DNA from: a virus
Virus record (IMG/VR): IMGVR_UViG_3300032322_001315
Coordinates: 1-64,000 of that record
Length of the DNA: 64,000 bases
Reading direction: 5' to 3' (one strand)
The notes beneath the pieces are model-generated. The model worked only from the letters and a program-made list of their open reading frames with translations, searched no databases and was not told the DNA's origin. This document shows, piece by piece, positions 47,476 through 54,252 of the stretch (positions are counted from its first letter, which is position 1; each line of letters starts with the position of its first letter). A program made the position numbers and the translations under genes.

Positions 47476-47875
47476 TAAAGAGTTCCGTACTGTTACCTTG
47501 TTGCGCATCTCTGTATATATTACTATATGAAATTTTCACAGGTTCAAACCATTCTTTCAACAAGTCTTTGACAACTTTAGCATCAAAGTATTTGCAAGAA
47601 AAAACGTCAAGATATAGGTCACCATTGTCGTCAAGAAAATGCGCCATAATGTTTGACGTTTCAATTAGTTGAATTGCTGTCCATCCTGCTTTATCAGTAC
47701 CATCTGCAAAATGTACAAGTTGAGGTTCACCATAAGGAACCATATCAATTTCTTTTACAATCTCTTTTATAAAAGATACAATATATTCTTTATCTCTTGC
47801 CTTATTATAATCGCAGCACATCGCATTCAAAATAAGATGTTGTCCCCAATATTCTACTGGTGTTTTATTTCTCAT
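47426..47875 (-). CDS. speD: S-adenosylmethionine decarboxylase, phage-type (149 aa)
   Basis: The signature region LIETSNIMAHFLDDNGDLYLDVFSCKYFD matches the SpeD core: Ser in ETSN for pyruvoyl formation, His and Cys downstream. It would make decarboxylated SAM for spermidine, which neutralises packaged DNA. SpeD genes are known in T4-like marine phages. Adjacent to dCMP deaminase with an 11-base overlap. Proenzyme cleavage cannot be seen in sequence. Confidence 0.82.
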   Translation of the reverse strand: MRNKTPVEYWGQHLILNAMCCDYNKARDKEYIVSFIKEIVKEIDMVPYGEPQLVHFADGTDKAGWTAIQLIETSNIMAHFLDDNGDLYLDVFSCKYFDAKVVKDLLKEWFEPVKISYSNIYRDAQQGNSTELFNEDNCKKLSKESKEGS

Positions 47876-48332
47876 GTTTTATCACCTCTATGCCGCATTT
47901 CTTTAAGAAGTCTATACCATCATTGAGTCTATAGTTATCATCATAATAGACTTTTTTGATCCCAGCTGTATATATCTGCTTTGCACAATGAATACAAGGA
48001 GAATGAGTTAGAAACATTGTAGAATCTTGTCCTGACTCTGAACACTTTGCTAACTTTGCAATTGCATTTGCTTCTGCATGAATGACTTCATCTTTTGTTT
48101 TAAGTTCTTCAGGATAATACTCAATTGTTCTGCTTTCCGCATCAACAACTTCTCTTTCAGGAATTAAGACTTCACATTCATTGTCCCATCCTGATGGGGT
48201 ACCATTATAACCAACAGAAATAATGCGGTCATCTTTTACAATAATCGCACCAACTTGTAATTTTTTTGCTGTGGACAATTCTGCAAATCTCTTTGCAACG
48301 TCCATATACGCATCAATAAATTTCTGTTTCAT
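47865..48332 (-). CDS. cd: Deoxycytidylate deaminase (155 aa)
   Basis: The zinc-dependent deaminase motif is HAEANAIAKLAKC and PCIHCAKQIY (HAE and PCxxC), with KLQVGAIIVKDDRI upstream. It converts dCMP to dUMP, the substrate of ThyX. Length is close to family norms. It starts eight bases before the tRNA-Met gene. Confidence 0.93.
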   Translation of the reverse strand: MKQKFIDAYMDVAKRFAELSTAKKLQVGAIIVKDDRIISVGYNGTPSGWDNECEVLIPEREVVDAESRTIEYYPEELKTKDEVIHAEANAIAKLAKCSESGQDSTMFLTHSPCIHCAKQIYTAGIKKVYYDDNYRLNDGIDFLKKCGIEVIKHEK

Positions 48333-48340
48333 AGTATCCT

Positions 48341-48417
48341 TGGTGGGCCGTCTGGGGTTCGAACCCAGTACCTATCGATTATGAGTCGATTGCTCATACC
48401 AAATGAGCTTCCAGCCC
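48341..48417 (-). tRNA. tRNA-Met(CAT)
   Basis: Anticodon stem-loop ATCGA-CTCATAA-TCGAT gives anticodon CAT; acceptor GGGCTGG and an encoded CCA are present. It could be elongator Met or Ile2 (lysidine-modified); the sequence cannot decide. Confidence 0.88.
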
Positions 48418-48425
48418 AATTAAAG

Positions 48426-48501
48426 TGGCCTGCCTGGAGGGATTCGAACCCCCGACCGATAGCTTAGAAGGCTATTGCTCTTCCGGCTGAGCTACAGGCA
48501 G
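48426..48501 (-). tRNA. tRNA-Arg(TCT)
   Basis: Acceptor CTGCCTG / CAGGCAG, anticodon loop CTTCTAA (TCT), T-arm GGGGTTCGAATCCC and encoded CCA. It reads AGA/AGG, codons frequent in AT-rich phages. Confidence 0.93.
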
Positions 48502-48508
48502 AATGTTT

Positions 48509-48724
48509 TTACTTTGCTCCAAACATGTGTTGAACAATCTTTTCGTTAATCATATGAGGAATCGACAGATAGGGTTGTTCAAGTAGAAATGGACAACTTG
48601 TTTTCCATTTTCCATTCCTCACGAAATATCCATACTCATCCATATCTTCTTGCTTTGTAGCATCAAAGAATCTATGTTGTGTTGCACACCTAGTATGATG
48701 AATAAAATTACTTAATGTACTCAA
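48509..48724 (-). CDS. Hypothetical protein (71 aa)
   Basis: A mixed small protein with two Cys, ending YLSIPHMINEKIVQHMFGAK. No family recognised. It overlaps the 76-residue gene by 17 bases and lies just upstream of tRNA-Arg. Confidence 0.6.
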   Translation of the reverse strand: MSTLSNFIHHTRCATQHRFFDATKQEDMDEYGYFVRNGKWKTSCPFLLEQPYLSIPHMINEKIVQHMFGAK

Positions 48725-48938
48725 GACTATCCTTCTTCATATAAAAGATTGTAACATTTTGATTTGACTCTGGGTTCACCCGAGAAACAGGAAGAAAAAC
48801 TGTTCCGTCAATTTCTTTGATTTGCCATGTAGAGTTATTGTAGTAAATTTCAGAATCACGCAGACGATTACGCACCTTTCGAACAACTTCGACTGGTCGT
48901 TGCTGCTGCTTAATTTGACGTTTTGCTGTATGTTTCAT
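48708..48938 (-). CDS. Small basic hypothetical protein, possibly leaderless (76 aa)
   Basis: Basic N-terminus (MKHTAKRQIKQQQRPVEVVRKVRNRLR), then a beta-rich C-terminus. The start at 48938 has no ribosome site and lies only 10 bases after the -10 box at 48948-48953, about three bases from the predicted +1. The upstream frame to 49043 crosses the terminator hairpin and promoter and is rejected. Function unknown. Confidence 0.68.
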   Translation of the reverse strand: MKHTAKRQIKQQQRPVEVVRKVRNRLRDSEIYYNNSTWQIKEIDGTVFLPVSRVNPESNQNVTIFYMKKDSLEYIK

Positions 48939-48947
48939 AATGATTAT

Positions 48948-48976
48948 ATAGTACACTAGTTCTGGACAAAAGTCAA
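48948..48976 (-). promoter_or_regulatory. Sigma70-type promoter beside a hairpin
   Basis: TTGACT (48971-48976), 17-bp spacer, TACTAT (48948-48953). It directly follows the hairpin at 48977-48997. Confidence 0.78.
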
Positions 48977-48997
48977 GAGGGGAATTTGCTTCCCCTC
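48977..48997 (-). terminator. Hairpin after Hsp20 operon, probable terminator
   Basis: GAGGGGAA and TTCCCCTC form an 8-bp stem with a 5-base loop. On the minus strand it is followed by TTGACTTTTG, a poor T-run; it could still end the Hsp20 transcript. It has a better T-run on the plus strand. Confidence 0.5.
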
Positions 48998-49009
48998 TTT
49001 GTTTACCAC

Positions 49010-49072
49010 TTACTTGTTGTATTGTCTGTTCAAATACTCCCATTCCTCATCGGTAACGGGCCACCAGTTCAT
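49010..49072 (-). CDS. Tiny Trp-rich ORF (20 aa)
   Basis: An ATG overlapping the Hsp20 stop (ATGA) and preceded by AAGGA opens 20 codons rich in Trp and Asn/Glu (MNWWPVTDEEWEYL). The coupling and ribosome site are those of real phage genes, but no homology can be judged at this size. Confidence 0.35.
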   Translation of the reverse strand: MNWWPVTDEEWEYLNRQYNK

Positions 49073-49503
49073 GACGGATCCTTGATTGCAATCTTCTTTA
49101 GGTTGTTCTGTGTGTTAACAAGATTTTCCAACCAAATCTTCAACATACCATTAACAATCTCTGCGTCTTTGATTTCAATCTTGTCTGCTAGAGTAAATGT
49201 GCGTGTGAAGTTACGATTTGCAATACCTTTGAACAAATAAGATTCTTCTTCATGGCCATCTTGTGCATGACCACGAACTACAAGTTTATTGCCGTCTAGT
49301 GTGACTTCTAGGTCAGACCTAGTGAAACCGGCAACTGCCATTTCGATGATATAGGTATTTTCTTTGACCTTGCGAATGTTGTATGGGGGATACGAAGGAA
49401 GGTTCTTTTGTACATTCTTGATTTCGTCTAGAATAGATTCGAAACCGACTGAGAATGGATCAAAAGACTTACGCAGGTCAAACAGGCTAGGAATAGTTGT
49501 CAT
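49069..49503 (-). CDS. Small heat-shock protein Hsp20/IbpA-like (144 aa)
   Basis: The alpha-crystallin domain is clear: PPYNIRKVKENTYIIEMAVAGFTRSDLEVTLDGNKLVVRG, then FTRTFTLADKIEIKDAEIVNGMLKIWL. I choose the ATG at 49503, eight bases after AAGGAG, over the one at 49509, which is too close. Phage Hsp20 genes are common in marine T4-like phages and probably protect proteins during infection. The leader begins with a stem-loop. Confidence 0.92.
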   Translation of the reverse strand: MTTIPSLFDLRKSFDPFSVGFESILDEIKNVQKNLPSYPPYNIRKVKENTYIIEMAVAGFTRSDLEVTLDGNKLVVRGHAQDGHEEESYLFKGIANRNFTRTFTLADKIEIKDAEIVNGMLKIWLENLVNTQNNLKKIAIKDPS

Positions 49504-49535
49504 ATTCATTTCTCCTTAATTAAGCAAGTTATAAT

Positions 49536-49560
49536 ATGTGGCCCCATTTGGCGACCACAT
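49536..49560 (-). promoter_or_regulatory. 5' stem-loop in the Hsp20 leader
   Basis: ATGTGG and CCACAT pair around a 13-base loop, at the predicted transcript start and about 30 bases upstream of the ATG. A ROSE-like thermosensor is one possibility, but the ribosome site lies outside this stem. Confidence 0.4.
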
Positions 49561-49564
49561 ACTA

Positions 49565-49593
49565 TTTATATCACACTAAAGAAAAAATGTCAA
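49565..49593 (-). promoter_or_regulatory. Sigma70-type promoter for hsp20
   Basis: TTGACA (49588-49593), 17-bp spacer ending TGTGA, TATAAA (49565-49570). The -35 box contains the stop codon of the upstream phosphoesterase. Confidence 0.88.
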
Positions 49594-50345
49594 TCTTTAA
49601 TTTCATTCCAATATATTATTTGCCAACTTCCGTCAAGATTTTCTACTAAGGCAGAACATGACTCTACCCAGTCACCATCGTTCATGTAGATGACTTCTTC
49701 GATTTCTTTGATTTCCGGCGTGTGGATGTGACCGCAGATGACTCCATCGAAACCTTTTCGTTTGCAGTATTTTGCGAGGTTTGATTCAAATTTGAAAATG
49801 AAATCGACCGCTTTCTTGACTCTACTCTTGAGATAACGGCTAAGGCTCCAGTAGCCGAAGCCGAGACGATGACGGATAGAGTTAAAAGTAGTATTAAGAT
49901 TAAGAACAATATCATATGCTTTATCTCCTAAAAATGATAACCATGGTGCAAGTCTTGTTATACCATCAAACATATCACCATGTACAACTAGATATTTTTT
50001 TCCATCAATACCTATATGCTCTGCGTGATTTGTTATTTCAACTTGACCAAAAGAAAGACCGTATGGAATTAACGGTCTTAAAAATTCATCGTGATTGCCT
50101 GCAATATAAACAACTCTAGTGCCTCTTTTAGCATGACCTAAAATTCTTCTTATTACATTTGTGTGACTTTGTTTCCATCGCCATTTATTTTGTTGAATCT
50201 TCCATCCATCAATTATATCGCCTATAAGATACAAAGTATCACATGAATTATGCTTTAAAAAGTTATTTAATAGTTCTGCTTTACTATCTTTAGTACCCAA
50301 ATGAACATCAGATATGAATATTGTTCTATAGTGGGTTTGTTCCAT
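49590..50345 (-). CDS. LpxH-like UDP-2,3-diacylglucosamine diphosphatase (251 aa)
   Basis: A calcineurin-like metallophosphoesterase: ISDVHLGTKDS, GDIIDGW, AGNHDEFLRP, VVHGDMFD and CGHIHTPE give the Asp/His/Asn metal ligands. The pattern and length fit LpxH or its relatives, which cleave UDP-2,3-diacylglucosamine in lipid A synthesis. It starts directly before regA, in the replication operon. A phage copy could adjust LPS or act on other nucleotide substrates; that is inference. It is unrelated to gp47 beyond the fold. Confidence 0.82.
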   Translation of the reverse strand: MEQTHYRTIFISDVHLGTKDSKAELLNNFLKHNSCDTLYLIGDIIDGWKIQQNKWRWKQSHTNVIRRILGHAKRGTRVVYIAGNHDEFLRPLIPYGLSFGQVEITNHAEHIGIDGKKYLVVHGDMFDGITRLAPWLSFLGDKAYDIVLNLNTTFNSIRHRLGFGYWSLSRYLKSRVKKAVDFIFKFESNLAKYCKRKGFDGVICGHIHTPEIKEIEEVIYMNDGDWVESCSALVENLDGSWQIIYWNEIKD

Positions 50346-50747
50346 TCACTTCACTATCTTTTTGCCAATGTTGTACTTAGGTACTAAATCCCAATCATCT
50401 TTTTCTTTGTGTCCAATGATTTTGATTTGTGAGATATTTACTTTAAGTTCATCGACTTTTTTCTTGTCAACTACTTTGAGAAGACCCCAATCGTCTAACA
50501 GAGCAGCAATCGTGTTTCTTCTTGCTAAATCATTCTCTGTAATGTCTGTGGGCTTACCATCTAAAGCAAATAGTTCTTTGAAGTGAACAATATAATATTT
50601 ACCTTGCTTATGCAAGATGTGACAGGACTGATATAAAATTCTTTCTTTTTTTGATGCAACACCAATGCGAGTCAACGTCTCACGAATCTTTAGAAAATCA
50701 TCCTTTTCATTAAGTATTACTTCTACCATATCTTCTATTCGAATCAT
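50346..50747 (-). CDS. regA: RegA translational repressor (133 aa)
   Basis: Position between the clamp-loader genes and a phage protein of RegA length (T4 122 aa) with the conserved RNA-binding features: a basic N-terminal helix region, NDLARRNTIAALLDDWGLLKV in the middle and a beta-rich centre. It represses early mRNAs by binding near ribosome sites. It abuts gp62 at 50747. Confidence 0.87.
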   Translation of the reverse strand: MIRIEDMVEVILNEKDDFLKIRETLTRIGVASKKERILYQSCHILHKQGKYYIVHFKELFALDGKPTDITENDLARRNTIAALLDDWGLLKVVDKKKVDELKVNISQIKIIGHKEKDDWDLVPKYNIGKKIVK

Positions 50748-51136
50748 TATTTTGTTACTCCACCTTTGTCTGTTATTTTTCTTATATAGGAGAGTTGCTC
50801 TTTGGTTAGTATGAGTAACGCATCTTTTGCTTTTTCGTCAGAATAACCAAAATATTCTTTCACACACTCCAAGTCCTTGACCGATTCTGCTTTTTGCCAA
50901 GGTTGAAACTTTCGCTTCATCGGTCGTATAATATTTAGAAGATAATCATATTGTAGTTTTTTATCTAAATGGTGATGCATATTGATTTCATTTACATAAA
51001 AAATACAATCAAGGTGATATGATAGTGCCTTATTAACTATGAAAGAATTATACTCTCTTTCATCGTCTTCAGATTCAAGTTGATTCTTCTTTGTCTGTAG
51101 AATAGACGGTACGATTTCTTTGAACAAGTCTGGCAT
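50747..51136 (-). CDS. 62: Clamp loader small subunit (gp62-like, 129 aa)
   Basis: Lies between gp44 and RegA as in T4. HHHLDKKLQYDYLLNIIRPMKRKFQPW and KAKDALLILTKEQLSYI match the gp62 core. At 129 residues it is shorter than T4 gp62 (187 aa), losing the C-terminal region, as in marine T4-like phages. Together with gp44 it loads the sliding clamp. Confidence 0.88.
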   Translation of the reverse strand: MPDLFKEIVPSILQTKKNQLESEDDEREYNSFIVNKALSYHLDCIFYVNEINMHHHLDKKLQYDYLLNIIRPMKRKFQPWQKAESVKDLECVKEYFGYSDEKAKDALLILTKEQLSYIRKITDKGGVTK

Positions 51137-52071
51137 TATTCAAACTCACATTCAACCATAATTTCAGTCAAACACGCCACAAGATTGATTTCTTGGTCAG
51201 CACAAAATGCTGCTTGATATTGATACTTTGCAAGAATCAATACTGCTTGAGGTACAGATTGAGGTTTGAGAAATTCACTCAATGAGTCATAAATCTTTCG
51301 ATAGATACGAACGGGGTCATTGTCTAGATTATTCGTGACCCACTTTCGAGCAGAACCAAAGTCTTTTTCTTTGATAGACTTGATTAATTCATTGATTTGA
51401 ATATCTGATACTTGTGCTAGAATACCTTTATCGATATTACCAGATACAGAATATCGTTGAAGTTCATTTAGAATGCGGCGATTGTCAGGGAAATGCTTTT
51501 TGATGACATGAGCAACAACTTCTTTGTCGTATTGCACATTTTCTTGTTCAAGAATCCATTCGACTCTCTTGAAGAAAAGAGATGCCATCTTTGCTTTGCT
51601 GCCATTGAGCTTGAAGTCAACGACAGTACAACGAGAATGAATCGGGTCAATGATTCTATTCTTATAATTACAGGTAAAGATGAATGAACAATTTGACGCA
51701 AACTCTTCAATAGCACCACGCAGAGCAGGTTGAGTTGAGTTTGGGTTTAGATAGTCTGCTTCATCAATAATAACAACTTTGCGACCACCAGTTAGACTTA
51801 CTGAGGACGCATAGTTTTTGATTTTGTTGCGGAGAACATCAATGCCGCTTTCGTCTGAGCCATTGATAACGATGTAATCGCAGCCGACTTCATCGCAGAG
51901 TGCTTTTGCGATTGTTGTCTTTCCAACGCCTGCGGATCCAGCAAGTAACAGATTTGGGATTTCTTTTCGATTGACATATTCTTGAAATGTTCCTTTCAAT
52001 GCCTCAGGAAGAATACAATCTTCAACTTTATGAGGACGATACTTCTCTACCCACAATAGATGGTCTACCAT
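51136..52071 (-). CDS. 44: Clamp loader ATPase (gp44-like, 311 aa)
   Basis: An AAA+ ATPase: Walker A LAGSAGVGKTTIA, Walker B VVIIDEADYLN, and the RFC-type SRC motif HSRCTVVDF. Length close to T4 gp44 (319 aa). It lies 64 bases... from the palindrome-flanked promoter (52108-52136) and is followed by gp62 with a one-base overlap. Confidence 0.95.
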   Translation of the reverse strand: MVDHLLWVEKYRPHKVEDCILPEALKGTFQEYVNRKEIPNLLLAGSAGVGKTTIAKALCDEVGCDYIVINGSDESGIDVLRNKIKNYASSVSLTGGRKVVIIDEADYLNPNSTQPALRGAIEEFASNCSFIFTCNYKNRIIDPIHSRCTVVDFKLNGSKAKMASLFFKRVEWILEQENVQYDKEVVAHVIKKHFPDNRRILNELQRYSVSGNIDKGILAQVSDIQINELIKSIKEKDFGSARKWVTNNLDNDPVRIYRKIYDSLSEFLKPQSVPQAVLILAKYQYQAAFCADQEINLVACLTEIMVECEFE

Positions 52072-52097
52072 TCATAACTCCCATAATAAAAAATTTA

Positions 52098-52130
52098 CCG
52101 TTCAGTAACTATAGCACAATTACTGAACGG
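52098..52130. repeat. 11-bp perfect inverted repeat around the clamp-loader promoter
   Basis: CCGTTCAGTAA (52098-52108) and TTACTGAACGG (52120-52130) are exact inverted copies separated by 11 bases that contain the -10 box on the minus strand. The same core recurs at 52140-52161. It looks like an operator or a strong hairpin; the symmetry around the promoter favours an operator. Confidence 0.75.
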
Positions 52131-52136
52131 TATCAA
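52108..52136 (-). promoter_or_regulatory. Promoter of the gp44 operon, inside a palindrome
   Basis: TTGATA (52131-52136), 17-bp spacer, TATAGT (52108-52113). One palindrome arm lies in the spacer; the other begins just after the -10 box. Confidence 0.72.
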
Positions 52137-52139
52137 GAA

Positions 52140-52161
52140 AAATTTACTGTTCAGTAAATTT
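52140..52161 (-). terminator. AT-rich hairpin at the end of the 64-residue gene
   Basis: AAATTTACTG and CAGTAAATTT pair around two bases; on the minus strand they run into TTTTTC, so it may act as a terminator. It shares the TTACTG/CAGTAA core with the operator-like palindrome, so it could also be a binding site. Confidence 0.55.
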
Positions 52162-52354
52162 AATCAGTTAGTGCACCATTAAGTGTACCAACTACATCAA
52201 GTACGGACTCTTCAACTGCTAGATTGCCACCAATGAAAACGATTGCAGTCTTTCCATCAAAGTCTCCTCCGGAGGCTTCAAAGACACTAATGACCTGCTT
52301 AGGATTTACTGCAATACTCTTCTTTGTGTTTGCTTCGGTAAAATAAATTAACAT
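52160..52354 (-). CDS. FlbD-like small phage protein (64 aa)
   Basis: MLIYFTEANTKKSIAVNPKQVISVFEA...KTAIVFIGGNLAVEESVLDVVGTLN fits the short FlbD-type pattern (NPxxIxxV...GxxxxVxES) that I recall as a small conserved protein next to clamp genes of T4-like marine phages. It is 9 bases downstream of the sliding clamp. Function unknown. Confidence 0.72.
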   Translation of the reverse strand: MLIYFTEANTKKSIAVNPKQVISVFEASGGDFDGKTAIVFIGGNLAVEESVLDVVGTLNGALTD

Positions 52355-52363
52355 TTTGTCTCC

Positions 52364-53026
52364 TTAGACTTTTTCAGTTGATACCCAATATTCTGATGTG
52401 CCTGACCCATTCTTAAAATGAGAAATGCCTTTAGCAGAAATTTCTACTTCATATGAATCGGACATAATCTTGTTTAGATTTTCTGTCTTGAACACATATC
52501 TAAATCCATTTTCTGTTTCACCGATGTCAATCGAATTAACGTGTGCTGAATCATTGGATGCATCAAAAGAAGACAGACGCAACTTACCATCGACACCTTC
52601 GACTGCAATGTTTGGTGACTGAAGAACTGATGCTGTACGAACAATCCATTCATAATCTTCTTGAGTCAACTTAAATTGAACATCAACAGAAGGTAGAACA
52701 ATTTGCTTGTCTGGTGGAGTATAAAGCATCGACTTGTCAGTAACACGATATTTAATCTTGCTACGACCATTCATAAATTTGACAATAACATGACTATCAT
52801 CAAAATCAAGTTCAGGTGCATCCTTCTGTAGAGAAAGAACTGATAGAAAATTGTTCAAATCGTAGATACCAAATTCTTTTGGAAAGTCTTCTTCAACTGT
52901 AACTTGAGCAAGTACAGTCTTTGACTGTGACACGGTAGAAAGAACATTTCCTTGCTTAAAATACAATCCAGAATTAATCGCAGAAAAATTCTTTAGAATT
53001 GATAGTGTATTAGTAGATAACTTCAT
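52364..53026 (-). CDS. 45: Sliding clamp (gp45-like, 220 aa)
   Basis: Length and position fit T4 gp45 (228 aa). KLSTNTLSILKNFSAINSGLYFKQGNVLST and the C-terminal beta-rich region are typical of the trimeric clamp. It increases polymerase processivity and, with gp55, activates late transcription. The start at 53026 follows GGGAGAATC; the longer frame to 53056 is inside the DUF3310 gene. Confidence 0.93.
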   Translation of the reverse strand: MKLSTNTLSILKNFSAINSGLYFKQGNVLSTVSQSKTVLAQVTVEEDFPKEFGIYDLNNFLSVLSLQKDAPELDFDDSHVIVKFMNGRSKIKYRVTDKSMLYTPPDKQIVLPSVDVQFKLTQEDYEWIVRTASVLQSPNIAVEGVDGKLRLSSFDASNDSAHVNSIDIGETENGFRYVFKTENLNKIMSDSYEVEISAKGISHFKNGSGTSEYWVSTEKV

Positions 53027-53378
53027 GATTCTCCCATTTTGTAATAAGTCTTTCAATATACCACTTTGCTTTCTTTAGGTCTTCTAAACCACCTTTTTGT
53101 TTCCATCTCCACATATACTTGATAGCATTAGCAGTACATACGGCATCAATACCTGTTAGATTAGATGTTGCCGATTCTAGTGCTTCAATACATTCTACAC
53201 TACCTTGGGTATAATGTGAAGGGTGATTTACTTTTTCTTCCAGTTCTATCTTTATATCTTTCCATGATTCTAAATCACCGAGAATCAATAAATCTTCTCC
53301 ACAGTATCCTTCGACACCATCCTCATTCATATGGATGGTGAATACGGGTGCACTCAACTTATCTTTCTTTGCCATCAC
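53010..53378 (-). CDS. DUF3310-domain protein (122 aa)
   Basis: VNHPSHYTQGSVECIEALESAT...TANAIKYMWRWKQKGGLEDLKKAKWYIERLI is the DUF3310 signature, best known in phage nucleotide-kinase-like proteins such as T7 gp1.7 relatives. It overlaps the clamp by 17 bases and the upstream gene by four. A dNTP-related role is suggested by family, not shown. Confidence 0.85.
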   Translation of the reverse strand: MMAKKDKLSAPVFTIHMNEDGVEGYCGEDLLILGDLESWKDIKIELEEKVNHPSHYTQGSVECIEALESATSNLTGIDAVCTANAIKYMWRWKQKGGLEDLKKAKWYIERLITKWENHEVIY

Positions 53379-54172
53379 ATTTCTCCAACAAAGTTTGCAA
53401 CAGCAGGCATATCACCTTGGAAATGATATGTTCCAATATGTGCGGTCTTTACCCACGGGCAGAGATAAATCTTACCACCAATGTTTCTCCACCATTGACA
53501 GAACATATAATCTTCTGATAGATAACGTTCAGAATTTTTGTCAATTACAGTATCAAAATAAGCATGAATATAACGAGTACCATCAAAGTGTGCTTGACCT
53601 ACGTGGTCTGGCTTATAACGGAATTCTGGATATGCTGCTTCCCACTTGGGAAAGACTTCACGCTTCACCATCATGAATCCTGTGCCAATTTCAAGAACTT
53701 CAAGAGGTTCTGTAACAGAAAACTGTGCGGTACCTTTAACAGGATTAAAGACGAAATCTCCTGCTACTTTTTCGAGTAGATGGGCTTCAAGTTCTGGATT
53801 CTTCGTGATTGCTTTCTTTATGTTTGTCCATTTGAGTGCTTTCTTTGGATATGGACCACCAATAACATCCTTATCGAGAGCAAGCATCGCAATAACATCA
53901 CGAGGATCAAAACTAATGTCTGAATCTAAAAACAATAGATGAGTGCAGTCAGAACGACTTAGAAACTCATCTACTAGATAATTTCTTGCTCTAGTAATAA
54001 GAGACTCATTAAATAGGAATGAAAACTTTGTTTCAATTCCATATTGGAAACATAGACCTTGAAGGTCTAGACAAGACTTCATATAAAGTCCATGATTCAT
54101 TCCTCCATACATCGGAGTAGCAATGAATAACTTTTTCTTTCTTAGTTCTTCAACTTTAATTTGAATTTCCAT
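53375..54172 (-). CDS. GT-A-like glycosyltransferase, conserved phage protein (265 aa)
   Basis: LFIATPMYGGMNHGLYMKSCLDL at the start and HLLFLDSDISFDPRD with its DSD motif are a GT-A fold. FMMVKREVFPKWEAAYPE and SEDYMFCQWWRNIGGKIYL complete the pattern. It is conserved next to replication genes in T4-like marine phages as I recall it, so a DNA-glycosylating or signal role is possible besides LPS. It has its own promoter at 54206-54234. Confidence 0.8.
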   Translation of the reverse strand: MEIQIKVEELRKKKLFIATPMYGGMNHGLYMKSCLDLQGLCFQYGIETKFSFLFNESLITRARNYLVDEFLSRSDCTHLLFLDSDISFDPRDVIAMLALDKDVIGGPYPKKALKWTNIKKAITKNPELEAHLLEKVAGDFVFNPVKGTAQFSVTEPLEVLEIGTGFMMVKREVFPKWEAAYPEFRYKPDHVGQAHFDGTRYIHAYFDTVIDKNSERYLSEDYMFCQWWRNIGGKIYLCPWVKTAHIGTYHFQGDMPAVANFVGEM

Positions 54173-54205
54173 GGTATCCTCATGTTAAATTTAACTACAA
54201 TCCAC

Positions 54206-54234
54206 ATCATACACTTATGTAGTATATGAGTCAA
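54206..54234 (-). promoter_or_regulatory. Sigma70-type promoter
   Basis: TTGACT (54229-54234), 17-bp spacer, TATGAT (54206-54211), upstream of the gene starting at 54172. Confidence 0.82.
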
Positions 54235-54252
54235 GACTTTTAGTGGTGAATA

